NCBI GenBank assembly: GCA_021779695.1
Contig: JAJYAE010000097.1
Location: 1,738-13,414, forward strand
Origin: Acidobacteriota bacterium
GTDB lineage: Bacteria > Acidobacteriota > Terriglobia > Terriglobales > Acidobacteriaceae
Direction of reading: 5' to 3'
DNA: 11,677 bases
The position numbers and the translations under genes are program-made. Below the pieces are notes generated by a model. That model ran no database searches. It was given only the letters and a program-made list of their open reading frames with translations, and was not told the DNA's origin. Shown here in pieces: positions 1-5,197 of this stretch (position 1 is the stretch's first letter; each line of letters opens with the position of its first letter).

Positions 1-1
1 C

Positions 2-112
2 GATGGCGCGGCCGTTCTTCGCGCGATTGTGGACGCAGCGGATTATCGTGCCGCCGCAACCGAGCTTCTCGCGCAGACGCCCGAAGCGTGCTTGGCGGGG
101 AGACCAGCATGA
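2..112 (+). CDS. thiE: Thiamine-phosphate synthase (ThiE), C-terminal end only
   Basis: This open frame enters from the left edge and ends at TGA 110-112, giving 36 residues. The segment GAAVLRAIVDAADYRAAATE resembles the last strand and helix of the ThiE TIM barrel, where related proteins read roughly GVAVVSAI followed by an Ala-rich helix. ThiE joins the hydroxymethylpyrimidine and thiazole halves of thiamine into thiamine phosphate in the cytoplasm. Its stop overlaps the thiD start as ATGA (109-112), the usual sign of translational coupling, and ThiD makes the pyrimidine diphosphate that ThiE uses. The identification rests on a short tail plus this neighbour, so it is probable rather than certain. 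The first part of the gene lies outside the window. Confidence 0.7.
   Translation, partial: DGAAVLRAIVDAADYRAAATELLAQTPEACLAGRPA
97..102 (+). promoter_or_regulatory. Ribosome binding site deciding the thiD start
   Basis: GGGGAG ends 6 nt before ATG 109. It supports ATG 109 over the in-frame GTG at 88, which would place the start further inside the thiE-like frame. Confidence 0.6.
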
Positions 113-930
113 GCGAAACACTCGAATTCGCCCGGGTGCTCGCGATCGGCGGGTCCGATCCGAGCGGCGGGGCGGGCATCCAGGCCGATATCAAGACCGG
201 GGCGGCCATGGGCGTGGATGTGTGCACCGTCATCACTGCTGTTACGGCGCAGAATAGCCTGGGTGTCCAGGCCGTGGAACCCGTCCCTTTAGAGATGGTA
301 CACGCGCAACTGTCGAGTGTCTGTTCTGATATCTCAATCCAGGCTGTGAAGATTGGAATGTTGTTTGACGATGCGCGACTCGAAGCTGTCGCCGATGCGA
401 TTCTGGCCTATAGCCTGGGAAATGTCGTGTGCGATCCAGTGCTAGCGTCCACAAGCGGAACCGACTTGCTCAGTACGGCGGGTGTCAAGAGACTAGCCTC
501 CATGCTGCCCCTGTTTTCTTTGCTGACGCCCAATGTCAGAGAAGCTGCAGTACTAAGCGGAAGAGAAGTTCGGAACTCGTCCGAATTGCTTGATGCCGGC
601 CGGGCCCTGCTCGATTTAGGCGCCCGTGCAGTGCTCCTAAAGGGAGGCCATCTTGAAGGCGCGGATTCCACCGACTCTCTTCTCCAACGAAGTAGTCCAG
701 AAGTCATCCGCTTTACTGAAGTGCGCGTCGGAACAAAGAACGATCACGGCACCGGGTGTGTGCTCTCGAGTGGCATTGCCTCGGGCCTTGCCCTTGGGTT
801 CGCATTACCGGAAGCAATCGCTTCAGCGCGCACTTTTCTACAAAGGGCGATTGAACACTCCGTTCATCTTCACGGAGTGGCAGGCAGAGGGGGAATGAAT
901 CTGGTCCACGTCGGCGCCTCTAAACTTTAA
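109..930 (+). CDS. thiD: Hydroxymethylpyrimidine/phosphomethylpyrimidine kinase (ThiD)
   Basis: This cytoplasmic ribokinase-fold enzyme phosphorylates hydroxymethylpyrimidine and then its monophosphate, giving the pyrimidine diphosphate used by ThiE in thiamine synthesis and salvage. The 273-residue product has the usual family length. The substrate-side motif GGSDPSGGAGIQADIK is at about residues 14-29, VCDPVLAST is near the middle, and the phosphate-binding and catalytic loop DHGTGCVLSSGIA lies near residue 217. I chose ATG 109 because it has a good Shine-Dalgarno site and overlaps the upstream stop as ATGA. The in-frame GTG at 88 would add seven residues that carry no conserved feature. 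The gene sits directly behind the thiE-like tail, so both are probably one transcript. No TPP riboswitch lies within the window; one would be expected further upstream if present. The frame looks intact. Confidence 0.96.
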   Translation: MSETLEFARVLAIGGSDPSGGAGIQADIKTGAAMGVDVCTVITAVTAQNSLGVQAVEPVPLEMVHAQLSSVCSDISIQAVKIGMLFDDARLEAVADAILAYSLGNVVCDPVLASTSGTDLLSTAGVKRLASMLPLFSLLTPNVREAAVLSGREVRNSSELLDAGRALLDLGARAVLLKGGHLEGADSTDSLLQRSSPEVIRFTEVRVGTKNDHGTGCVLSSGIASGLALGFALPEAIASARTFLQRAIEHSVHLHGVAGRGGMNLVHVGASKL

Positions 931-1132
931 TCGCCGAGGATGGCAGCCAAGGTAGGGCACTCAAATGCACGGTTATATTGTGGTTTCCCTTTTCCTTCCG
1001 CGCCATAAGTCTAGGAAGCCTCTGCTTTTCAAATATTTAACTCTCAATGCGGAGGGATGCCTAAGGTGAATTCCTTCAAAAAGCAGAAGTAAAGGGTCGT
1101 TGTAATATTTTCGTGGCACACGAAGATATGCG
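931..1132. other. Intergenic region with a long-loop inverted repeat
   Basis: I see no gene between the thiD stop and the antitoxin-like gene. A 9-bp inverted repeat, TCTGCTTTT (1021-1029) and AAAAGCAGA (1079-1087), flanks a 49-nt loop containing AT-rich and GGAGGG segments. It lacks the T-run of an intrinsic terminator and does not fold as a tRNA. It may mark an element edge or be chance. Confidence 0.3.
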
Positions 1133-1138
1133 TATAAT
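1133..1138 (+). promoter_or_regulatory. Possible -10 box for the antitoxin-like gene
   Basis: A perfect TATAAT lies 17 bp after a poor -35 candidate (TTCGTG, 1110-1115). Transcription would then begin near 1145, at the Shine-Dalgarno site, giving a very short leader. That would exclude the alternative starts at 1113 and 1128. It could also be a chance match. Confidence 0.3.
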
Positions 1139-1144
1139 AGATCC

Positions 1145-1149
1145 GGAGG
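1145..1149 (+). promoter_or_regulatory. Ribosome binding site deciding the start of the Xre/MbcA-ParS gene
   Basis: GGAGG ends 5 nt before ATG 1155. Neither the GTG at 1113 nor the ATG at 1128 has a comparable site. Confidence 0.55.
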
Positions 1150-1154
1150 TGGGC

Positions 1155-1877
1155 ATGCACACCGCAACTCAATCCGATGACCTGGTCGTCTGGACGCCAC
1201 CTAAGGCACTGGAGGAAGCCCAATCCCTTTTTGCGCCCTATTCGCCCAAATTCCAAACGGTCCCTTGTAACGTGAGAACCGCCCTAGGAAAGACCTCAGT
1301 AAGCGTCCTATATCTCTCCAGTCCCGAACAGGATGCTGCTGTCGAAAACACTCTTGCGACACTTCGGAATTGCAAAGTGTCGACGCTGCTGGTCTATACG
1401 CCCCGCCATTCGTCGGATTTCGCATTCCGCGTGGGAACGATCGTTGGGCGTAAGAAGTTCGCCGAGGCCGAGTGGGTTTTCAACTGGCCGCACTTGCGAC
1501 AGCTTTTGAAGGCGCGCAACATCCGAGCCCACGCCCGGCGAACTGTAGACGAGAAAGGGGCATTCGAGCTTCTGGATGCCAGGCAAAGGCTCGGATTGAG
1601 TCAGGAGCAGTTGGCCAGTGCCTTAAACGTGACGGCCCGTACCCTGCAAAATTGGGAGGCAGGTAAAGGAACCAGTCAAATGCACAAAAGGACAAGAGAC
1701 CTCCGAGAATTGCTCTCCCGTATGGACGACTATGTCGTCGCCCCGAAAGAGAAGGAGTGGCTGTCATCGCCGCTTGAGGTGTTCGCGGGACAGACTCCGC
1801 AGAAGCTGATCAGCGAAGGCCGTATCCGCGATCTCGTTGTCGAGTTCGACAGGCTGCGAGAGGGACAGCCCGTTTGA
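1155..1877 (+). CDS. Xre-type HTH protein with C-terminal MbcA/ParS (DUF2384) antitoxin-like domain
   Basis: The 240-residue product has three parts. Residues 1 to about 130 are alpha/beta-looking, with strands such as VSVLYLSS and VSTLLVYTP, and match no family I recognise. Residues about 138-185 form an Xre helix-turn-helix (RQRLGLSQEQLASALNVTAR, then TLQNWEAGKG). Residues about 200-238 (SPLEVFAGQTPQKLISEGR onward) match the MbcA/ParS/Xre toxin-binding domain. In the ParS/MbcA/Xre antitoxin family, that tail binds an ADP-ribosyltransferase-like RES-domain toxin, and the HTH represses the operon. Here no RES gene follows: the next 50 bases run into a broken gene on the other strand. The extra N-terminal domain is longer than in typical two-domain antitoxins. 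It is either an orphan antitoxin or a stand-alone regulator. The domain calls are firm; the antitoxin role is inferred. Confidence 0.8.
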   Translation: MHTATQSDDLVVWTPPKALEEAQSLFAPYSPKFQTVPCNVRTALGKTSVSVLYLSSPEQDAAVENTLATLRNCKVSTLLVYTPRHSSDFAFRVGTIVGRKKFAEAEWVFNWPHLRQLLKARNIRAHARRTVDEKGAFELLDARQRLGLSQEQLASALNVTARTLQNWEAGKGTSQMHKRTRDLRELLSRMDDYVVAPKEKEWLSSPLEVFAGQTPQKLISEGRIRDLVVEFDRLREGQPV

Positions 1878-2326
1878 GCTTCAATTCCAATCAGTGCACA
1901 GCGATCAAGCGGTGGATCAATCGGCCTGTCCCAGTGAATCTGGCCGACTGTATTGGGCTTCAGATCAGTGCGACGGGCCATTGCCCAGTTGATGCGCCAG
2001 TCATTCAGCTTCAAACATTGCTGCCACAGGCCAAGTTTCTCGGCAAGGTACTGTTGAGCAAATTCCCGCGATCCCGCCAGGGCCGCGCTCGCAGGTGTTG
2101 CCGCGCCGCCATTAGCAGCGGGCGCAGCGGCTTCAAACCTACTCGCTTCCCACCGATCGCGAACGGTCTGAGCATCGGGCTGCGAGTTGGTCGATGTTGC
2201 CGCAGTTACGGGCGCGTTCGAGATCGCAACCTGAGCAGTCGCTGAAGCGAACGCACAAACAGGCAGAACCAAGCCGATGAGAATCGCGGTTTGGACCACC
2301 AGATTACGTCGTAGGGGCGAGTACAT
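1730..2326 (-). pseudogene. Secreted protein, C-terminally truncated remnant
   Basis: Translation from ATG 2326 gives 198 residues. The first 31 or so form a signal peptide (MYSPLRRNLVVQTAILIGLV, then an Ala-rich AFASATA cleavage region), followed by a low-complexity Ala/Thr stretch. A helical segment follows (FAQQYLAEKLGLWQQCLKLN), then DWRINWAMARRTDLKPNTVG and QIHWD. From memory, similar acidobacterial secreted proteins continue after this point towards a zinc-protease-like HExxH motif, which is absent here. After about 1926 the frame only reads the antisense of the Xre gene (PPLDRCALIGIEAQ onward), so I take the native sequence to be lost there. ATG 2326 has no good Shine-Dalgarno site; the signal peptide is the reason for choosing it. 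It lies 116 bp downstream of the membrane-protein gene on the same strand. Family identity is tentative; truncation is the more secure part. Confidence 0.5.
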
Positions 2327-2428
2327 GGTTAGAGCATGCAGAATGTGGCATGAAGAAGCTACAAAGATTCCGCCAGCATTCCCAGATGCCGCTCGAAACA
2401 ATTGCGATAAAACTGCGGTAGACAAAGG

Positions 2429-2444
2429 GAGCGTCTGATCGCTC
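2429..2444 (-). terminator. Weak hairpin at the end of the membrane-protein gene
   Basis: GAGCG (2429-2433) and CGCTC (2440-2444) form a 5-bp stem with a 6-nt loop, overlapping the membrane-protein stop codon. On the minus strand it is followed by CCTTTGTC rather than a T-run, so it is at best a poor terminator and may be chance. Confidence 0.2.
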
Positions 2445-3087
2445 AGTGTCTGTGATGTTCCAAAAGGGCCCCGCCGAGGTGGTGGAAATGCTGCATGCCA
2501 ACCAGCAGGAGGAGAAGGAAGATCCCGGCAACATACACCCAACGCCACGTGGCTCTGGCCGATCGCAAGGTCGGCACAAACCCCTGTTCCCGGAGTATGC
2601 GCTTGCCGTAGGCAGTCAGTCCCCACGGCTTATAAACCGACACGGTGGCGATCACGAACAGCACAAGCAGGCCGCCGACGGAATGAAGAGCCAATGGCCT
2701 CCCCAGTGCCTGGAGAGCTACGCCGGATAGTTGAGGTTTGCTAGCTTGAGAAGCGGCGTAATTGATTAAAGCCACCTTTTGGAGGAGGACGACTGTGGCT
2801 AATAAGGTCAAACCGAGTTTCGCGAGGACCCAATAGTACCTGAACAGACCCCACGGCGTGCCCAGCGCCTGAATTAAGCCGGTCAGGAGCGCTGCGATCG
2901 CCAGCGGTACGATGACAAACCGGGTAATCAGCGCCATCGAAAGATATGCAGCGCTGACGACCTGAGCGTTCCTGTCATTCAATGCGGAAATGTCGAGCGC
3001 GGCGAATCCCGCGACGGCGCCGAGCCAGCCGATCGAAGAGACGAGATGCGCAGTGAGGACCAGTTTCCGGATCCTGGGCCCCAGCAT
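2443..3087 (-). CDS. Five-helix integral membrane protein of unknown function
   Basis: The 214-residue product has five hydrophobic segments at about 9-33, 52-75, 84-108, 132-152 and 182-198. The first contains HLVSSIGWLGAVAGFAALD, a pattern I associate with uncharacterised DUF2269-like inner-membrane proteins. The tail MQHFHHLGGALLEHHRH has six histidines in 17 residues and could bind metal, but this is speculative. I chose ATG 3087 because GAGGGG lies just upstream. Starts at 3111 and 3141 are in frame and would add polar residues, with weaker Shine-Dalgarno sites. One copy of a duplicated ~100-bp element lies upstream and overlaps the longest possible start. The truncated secreted protein follows on the same strand, so they may once have been co-transcribed. 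I do not recognise a specific function. Confidence 0.75.
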   Translation of the reverse strand: MLGPRIRKLVLTAHLVSSIGWLGAVAGFAALDISALNDRNAQVVSAAYLSMALITRFVIVPLAIAALLTGLIQALGTPWGLFRYYWVLAKLGLTLLATVVLLQKVALINYAASQASKPQLSGVALQALGRPLALHSVGGLLVLFVIATVSVYKPWGLTAYGKRILREQGFVPTLRSARATWRWVYVAGIFLLLLLVGMQHFHHLGGALLEHHRH

Positions 3088-3091
3088 GAAA

Positions 3092-3097
3092 CCCCTC
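3092..3097 (-). promoter_or_regulatory. Ribosome binding site deciding the membrane-protein start
   Basis: On the minus strand GAGGGG ends 4 nt before ATG 3087. It is the best Shine-Dalgarno match among the three in-frame ATG candidates (3087, 3111, 3141). Confidence 0.5.
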
Positions 3098-3135
3098 GCT
3101 CCGGTCTTCATAAGTGTTGTGCTTCTGGTGTCCAC

Positions 3136-3236
3136 GGACATAGATTCTCTTGATCACGACTATGCCGGACCTACGAGAGGACGGGAAGAACAGGTAACCG
3201 GAATTGTGCGAAAACGGACAACTCAGTCATTTTGTT
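3136..3236. repeat. Duplicated promoter-like element, copy A
   Basis: This ~100-bp stretch resembles 3437-3535 in the same orientation, at an offset of 298-301 bp. Read on the plus strand the shared blocks are, in order, GGACAT, CGGGAAGAACAGG (3182-3194), TGTGC, CGGACAA and TTTGTT. From the 13-bp block through CGGACAA, 31 of 40 positions match without gaps. It lies upstream of the minus-strand membrane-protein gene. Confidence 0.6.
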
Positions 3237-3264
3237 TAGGAATTGCGCTGAGAATAGCTGAACT

Positions 3265-3417
3265 TCACTTAGGATTCTCGCCGGTGCGGAACAGGCATTG
3301 ATACGACACCTCGCCCACCCGGAGCAGCAAATTGTATTGAGAAGCCCGGTGCAGCACCAAGCCGGTCGTTCCTGTCTTCGCCTTATATTCTTCTGATTTC
3401 ATTGCATCGGTCTCCAT
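3265..3417 (-). pseudogene. N-terminal fragment resembling a SAM-dependent methyltransferase
   Basis: This 50-codon frame starts at ATG 3417 and stops at TGA 3265-3267. Residues 8-34 (SEEYKAKTGTTGLVLHRASQ, then YNLLLRV) resemble the start of class I methyltransferases of the UbiE-like group, which often begin with TGxxGxVLHxAxxYDLL. The sequence then diverges and stops, well before the glycine-rich SAM-binding motif, so it cannot be a working enzyme. The in-frame ATG at 3402 is an alternative start. Such methyltransferases commonly neighbour TetR-type regulators, and here the fragment is divergent from one. A plausible promoter sits upstream. The family match is by eye and short. The alternative is an unrelated small protein. 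Confidence 0.4.
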
Positions 3418-3427
3418 CGCACAAAGG

Positions 3428-3457
3428 TTTATAAATGGACATCTGTACGAAAATCAA
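3428..3457 (-). promoter_or_regulatory. Candidate promoter for the methyltransferase fragment
   Basis: On the minus strand TTGATT (3457-3452) and TATAAA (3433-3428) are separated by 18 bp, a reasonable sigma-70 arrangement. The spacer overlaps the GGACAT end of the duplicated element, so a regulator bound there could block it. Confidence 0.4.
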
Positions 3458-3535
3458 GTTAGTCTTATGAGCGCGAGATCGGGAAGAACAGGAACTCTTA
3501 AATGTGCCACAGCGGACAAACATGGCCGCTTTGTT
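3437..3535. repeat. Duplicated promoter-like element, copy B
   Basis: This is the counterpart of 3136-3236 and lies in the divergent region between the methyltransferase fragment and the TetR-type gene. The 13-bp identical block is at 3480-3492, TGTGC at 3503-3507, CGGACAA at 3513-3519 and TTTGTT at 3530-3535. The position suggests a regulatory sequence copied along with, or shared by, two minus-strand genes. Confidence 0.6.
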
Positions 3536-3550
3536 GACGACTGTCCGGAC
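3513..3550. promoter_or_regulatory. Candidate TetR operator half-sites
   Basis: CGGACA (3513-3518) and TGTCCG (3542-3547) form an inverted repeat with a 23-bp spacer. The second arm is part of the 8-bp palindrome GTCCGGAC (3543-3550). They lie 15-50 bp upstream of the TetR-type start. GGACA-type half-sites also occur at 3136, 3215 and 3437. Autoregulation is the usual arrangement for this family; that these are the sites is inference. Confidence 0.3.
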
Positions 3551-3564
3551 CCCGAAGGGTGAAC

Positions 3565-4155
3565 ATGAAACTTCAACCCAAACATGCTCCGGACCGGCGC
3601 ATTCAGAGGACGCGAAAACTTCTGCACGACGCGCTCCTATCCTTGCTCCACGAAAAAGCCTACGACGAAATCGTGGTGAAGGAAATCTTAGATCGCGCCA
3701 ACATCGGCCGATCGACTTTCTACATGCACTTCCGCGATAAGGACGATCTGCTCGTGAGCGGAATTCGGGACATACTCGACGCGATCCAGACAACGAAGGT
3801 GCCGGCATCTTTACAGGAACCGGAAAAGATCATCTGGTTTAGCCGCCCAATCTTCGAGCACATCGACGAGCATAGGAGAACCAGGCGGCTCAGGATTGGC
3901 CCTCGCGGCCGAATTGTTATGCATGAACAGCTTCAGCGAGTCCTGGTCGAATTGGTCTCGAGCCAAATGAAAAGTGTTCTTCAAATCCGGCGAAAGCAGG
4001 CTGACCAGGTTCCGCCGGACCTTTTGGTCCAGCACATAGCTTCGAGTTTCATTCTGGTGTTGTATTGGTGGATCGAACGCAAAGATGGGCTCCCACCCAA
4101 GCAGGTGGATGAGCTCTTTCGCGCACTGATCTTGCCAATCCTGCCTGCCAATTGA
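3565..4155 (+). CDS. TetR/AcrR-family transcriptional regulator
   Basis: The 196-residue product has a TetR helix-turn-helix at about residues 14-60: RIQRTRKLLHDALLSLLHEK, then VVKEILDRANIGRSTFYMHF and RDKDDLL. This is a typical recognition-helix and post-helix pattern. The helical C-terminal half is the ligand-binding and dimer domain. Its end (ASSFILVLYWWIERKDGLPP, then ELFRALILPIL) resembles the C-terminal domain type found in several Gram-positive and acidobacterial TetR proteins. I chose ATG 3565 because AGGGTG lies just upstream; GTG 3559 would add two residues. It is divergent from the methyltransferase fragment and probably controlled that gene and itself. Its original target may now be lost. 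The ligand is unknown. The frame is intact and convergent with the mercury operon. Confidence 0.9.
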   Translation: MKLQPKHAPDRRIQRTRKLLHDALLSLLHEKAYDEIVVKEILDRANIGRSTFYMHFRDKDDLLVSGIRDILDAIQTTKVPASLQEPEKIIWFSRPIFEHIDEHRRTRRLRIGPRGRIVMHEQLQRVLVELVSSQMKSVLQIRRKQADQVPPDLLVQHIASSFILVLYWWIERKDGLPPKQVDELFRALILPILPAN

Positions 4156-4259
4156 GGAATCGTCCAACCAGGAAACGGGAAAGGGCGGCTCCCGGCAGTG
4201 CCTGCGGTAAGGGTGGAACTATGCGGAATGTTCGGCCGGTATGAACACACAGGTGAACT

Positions 4260-4481
4260 TCAACGATGGCAACAACGTTCCAACGGCTGTACCGGCGGGC
4301 ATTTTACCGAGCCGTAGGAACAGAACACGCAGCAGTCGCCCGCCTTGGGGCGCAAAATAGCATGGCACTGCATACACTCGTGGAAGAAACGGCACGAGTT
4401 GAGAGGCATCTCTTCCAAGGTCACATGACCGCATTGCGGACAGGTCAGGGTGGATTCCAGGATGACTGTCGTGGGCGTCAT
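4260..4481 (-). CDS. GDCCVxC-domain small cysteine-rich protein
   Basis: The 73-residue product has 11 cysteines: a CPQC pair (14, 17), C30, an ECMQC group (36, 39), the signature GDCCVFCSYG (50, 51, 54), C61 and a CC pair near the end. It matches the family named GDCCVxC domain-containing (seleno)protein, whose members often sit in mercury-resistance loci. Here the position that can be selenocysteine is cysteine. The clustered cysteines suggest metal or thiol chemistry, but the biochemical role is not established. Its ATG overlaps the merP stop as ATGA, so it is the third gene of the merT-merP operon and probably translationally coupled. There is no signal peptide, so it should be cytoplasmic. 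Nothing else in the operon follows; the TetR-type gene converges 104 bp away. Confidence 0.85.
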   Translation of the reverse strand: MTPTTVILESTLTCPQCGHVTLEEMPLNSCRFFHECMQCHAILRPKAGDCCVFCSYGSVKCPPVQPLERCCHR

Positions 4482-4768
4482 TGCTTTGCTGCTCCGCTGT
4501 GCAGCGTCGAAGGGAAGCCCGCGTTTATAGTGGCTTTCACAAAAGCTGAGGGGGCTGTTCTGGCCGGATCGTACTTCACAGTTGCAGTTTTGTGGTCGTA
4601 GTCCACCTTAGCGTCTATGACGCCGGGGACCTTTTCCAGCGCTTTGCGAATCGTGATGGCGCATGTTGCGCAGGTCATGTTCTGCACGTCCAGAGTAGCG
4701 GCTTGGGGAGTGGCCGCAAACGCCGACAACGAGAAACAAGTGAGGAGAGCGACTAGAGACTTGCGCAT
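4478..4768 (-). CDS. merP: Periplasmic mercuric-ion-binding protein MerP
   Basis: The 96-residue product begins with a signal peptide of about 23 residues (MRKSLVALLTCFSLSAFAAT) and carries one heavy-metal-associated domain. The Hg(II)-binding motif is NMTCATC, with Cys33 and Cys36, followed by the conserved helix ITIRKALEKVPGVIDAKVDY. MerP captures Hg(II) in the periplasm and hands it to MerT. Length and layout match characterised MerP proteins. The start has an AAAGGA site about 6 nt upstream, within the end of merT, and merT stops 12 nt before. The stop overlaps the GDCCVxC gene start by 4 nt. A copper-binding role is possible for the domain in general, but the merT neighbour and the MerR-type operator make mercury the natural reading. 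Confidence 0.93.
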   Translation of the reverse strand: MRKSLVALLTCFSLSAFAATPQAATLDVQNMTCATCAITIRKALEKVPGVIDAKVDYDHKTATVKYDPARTAPSAFVKATINAGFPSTLHSGAAKQ

Positions 4769-4780
4769 CCGAGATTCCTT

Positions 4781-5134
4781 TCAATGAACGAAGAGTGCTA
4801 TTAACCAGGGGGACGCGATTAGGCCAAGTGTGAGAGGCGCCAAGACCCAGAACAGCAGTCGCTGCACACTGCGAGTACTGCCGGCGGCACAGTTGTCTTC
4901 GAGAGCGCAGCTCTGAGGCGTGAGGTACAGTCTCCAAAAAGCAAGTCCGAGAAATAGCACAGCCAGCACCATGAAGATGGGGCGGTACGGTTCCAGAGCG
5001 GTCAGGTGCGCGATCCAAGCCCCTCCTATACCTAAGCTCAGCAAGAGAAGTGGTCCGACGCAACAAGCAGACGCGCCGATCCCGGCCAGCACGCCGCCAA
5101 ACAAAACAGCCTTCGCATTGAGAGTGGATTGCAT
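4781..5134 (-). CDS. merT: Mercuric-ion inner-membrane transporter MerT
   Basis: The 117-residue product has three hydrophobic helices (about 10-38, 50-70 and 93-115). Two cysteine pairs lie at positions 24/25 (SACCVGP, first helix) and 76/82 (QSCALEDNC, after the second helix). From memory, these are the same positions as in the Tn501 MerT. MerT passes Hg(II) from MerP through the inner membrane to a cytoplasmic acceptor, normally MerA. I chose ATG 5134, since it gives the family's N-terminal length; the GGAG touching it is too close, and AAAGAG about 6 nt upstream is the likelier site. The open frame continues further upstream only as an artefact across the operator and merR. It is the first gene of the operon. 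Confidence 0.94.
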   Translation of the reverse strand: MQSTLNAKAVLFGGVLAGIGASACCVGPLLLLSLGIGGAWIAHLTALEPYRPIFMVLAVLFLGLAFWRLYLTPQSCALEDNCAAGSTRSVQRLLFWVLAPLTLGLIASPWLIALFVH

Positions 5135-5156
5135 CTCCAAACTCTTTCCAGAATCA

Positions 5157-5187
5157 CTATAAACTCCGTACCATAGTACGGAGTCAA
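5157..5187 (-). promoter_or_regulatory. merT promoter with the overlong spacer typical of MerR control
   Basis: On the minus strand the -35 TTGACT (5187-5182) is followed by 19 bp to TTATAG (5162-5157), or 20 bp to TATAGT (5161-5156). A 19-bp spacer is the hallmark of mer promoters, which stay off until Hg-bound MerR untwists the DNA. Confidence 0.8.
5163..5184. promoter_or_regulatory. MerR operator, perfect dyad
   Basis: ACTCCGTAC (5163-5171), a CATA spacer, then GTACGGAGT (5176-5184) form a perfect 9-bp inverted repeat closely matching the classical mer operator. It lies between the divergent merR and merT genes, inside the spacer region of the merT promoter. Confidence 0.9.
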
Positions 5188-5197
5188 GGGAGGCGAG

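Noticed and set aside
1021..1087. tRNA, attC site or intrinsic terminator from the 9-bp inverted repeat
   Set aside because: No cloverleaf, no attC core-site pattern and no T-run; the 49-nt loop is too long for a terminator.
1113..1154. Longer start of the Xre/MbcA-ParS gene at GTG 1113 or ATG 1128
   Set aside because: Neither has a Shine-Dalgarno site, and both overlap a possible TATAAT; ATG 1155 has GGAGG at good spacing.
1874..2245. Plus-strand 123-codon frame after the antitoxin-like gene as a complete toxin gene
   Set aside because: Beyond about codon 17 it runs antisense to the secreted-protein fragment and has an Arg-rich composition typical of shadow frames; there is no RES motif.
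2327..2626. Extension of the secreted-protein frame upstream to 2626
   Set aside because: It overlaps the membrane-protein gene in another frame, and the signal peptide begins at 2326.
3383..3808. Minus-strand 141-codon frame across the TetR start
   Set aside because: Mostly antisense to the TetR helix-turn-helix and Arg/Ser-rich, with no recognisable domain.
4260..4481. Selenocysteine in the GDCCVxC protein
   Set aside because: The signature positions are encoded by ordinary cysteine codons with no in-frame TGA, so no recoding is needed.
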